This document shows, in pieces, positions 63,933 through 64,000 of a DNA stretch of 64,000 nt. Below the pieces are notes generated by a model that was given only the letters and a program-made list of their open reading frames with translations, was not told where the DNA came from and did not search any database. The translations under genes were made by a program, and so were the position numbers. Numbering within the stretch: position 1 is the first letter of the stretch; the number at the start of each line of letters is the position of its first letter. Origin of the DNA: an uncultured Clostridia bacterium (GTDB lineage Bacteria; Bacillota; Clostridia; Oscillospirales; Acutalibacteraceae); contig CAJFOZ010000068.1 of NCBI GenBank assembly GCA_904397895.1, forward strand, positions 81,928 through 145,927, in the 5' to 3' direction.

Positions 63933-64000
63933 ATGAAAACACTGGAAACCTTGTACACAGAAATCTTGGGGGACGAAACGAAGAAAGCAGCTTTCGTGAA
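63933..64000 (+). CDS. Probable lanthipeptide precursor, N-terminal leader (cut by window end)
   Basis: ATG at 63933 after AGAAAGGAG. The 22 visible residues (MKTLETLYTEILGDETKKAA...) are charged and helical, resembling the start of Nif11-like or similar long leaders used with NHLM exporters. The core peptide with Ser, Thr and Cys would lie beyond the window. Identification rests on position after lanM and on the leader-like composition. Confidence 0.6.
   Translation, partial: MKTLETLYTEILGDETKKAAFV

Noticed and set aside
1..64000. CRISPR array, insertion sequence, integrase, rRNA operon or replication origin
   Set aside because: No regularly spaced direct repeats, transposase or integrase frames, or rRNA sequence were seen. 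The DnaA-box-like cluster at 2330-2414 lacks a dnaA/dnaN context and an AT-rich unwinding region.

Overview
The window comes from the chromosome of an endospore-forming, meso-diaminopimelate-type Clostridium-class firmicute, most likely an Oscillospiraceae/Acutalibacteraceae-like gut or anaerobic bacterium. Support: a spo0A-spoIVB pair, spoIID, a PASTA-bearing SpoVD-type PBP inside the dcw cluster, a MurE with the DNPR signature, RNase J, GdpP, the tilS-hpt-ftsH string, strong AGGAGG ribosome sites with frequent TTG/GTG starts, and moderately GC-rich coding DNA. The placement below class level is inference.

Layout. 1-3.5 kb, leftward: spo0A (cut by the window edge), spoIVB and spoIID, with a small cluster of DnaA-box-like motifs between the last two. 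3.6-5.2 kb: a citrate synthase with its own promoter and terminator. 5.4-21.2 kb: a rightward dcw (division and cell wall) cluster with the MraZ operator at its head: mraZ-rsmH-ftsL-spoVD-murE-murF-mraY-ftsW-murG-murA-ftsQ-DUF881-sbp-ftsZ. It lacks murD, murC, murB and ftsA. 21.2-24.2 kb, leftward: HAD phosphatase, iscU, iscS, rnhA. 24.3-42.3 kb, rightward housekeeping: a sugar-nucleotidyltransferase/PGM-like fusion, RNase J behind a long structured leader, gdpP, rplI, dnaB, tilS, hpt, ftsH, a LiaF-like protein and a divergent type II topoisomerase pair. 42.3-46.4 kb is accessory: a TasA/SipW-class surface protein flanked by two related hairpin elements, a small two-TM protein, an Rrf2 regulator, tRNA-Ser(GGA) and a ComEA-like protein.

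46.5-64 kb is the striking part. A LytTR response regulator and a GHKL histidine kinase face each other across a shared terminator. They are followed by one long rightward gene string: STAS anti-anti-sigma-type protein, single-module NRPS (C-A-PCP-reductase), membrane PP2C phosphatase, RsbW-like kinase, very short HlyD-like protein, C39-peptidase ABC exporter, second NHLM-type ABC exporter, LanM lanthipeptide synthetase, and the first 22 codons of a probable lanthipeptide precursor, cut off by the window end. A pair of 9-bp direct repeats 12 bp apart, typical of LytTR operators, lies immediately upstream of the -10 region of this string. My reading is a quorum- or signal-controlled natural-product locus. 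It joins a type II lanthipeptide pathway (NHLM export) to a reductive NRPS and to a complete partner-switching module that has no visible sigma factor.

Product names rest on recognisable motifs. No database search was possible, and the joint function of the last region is inference.
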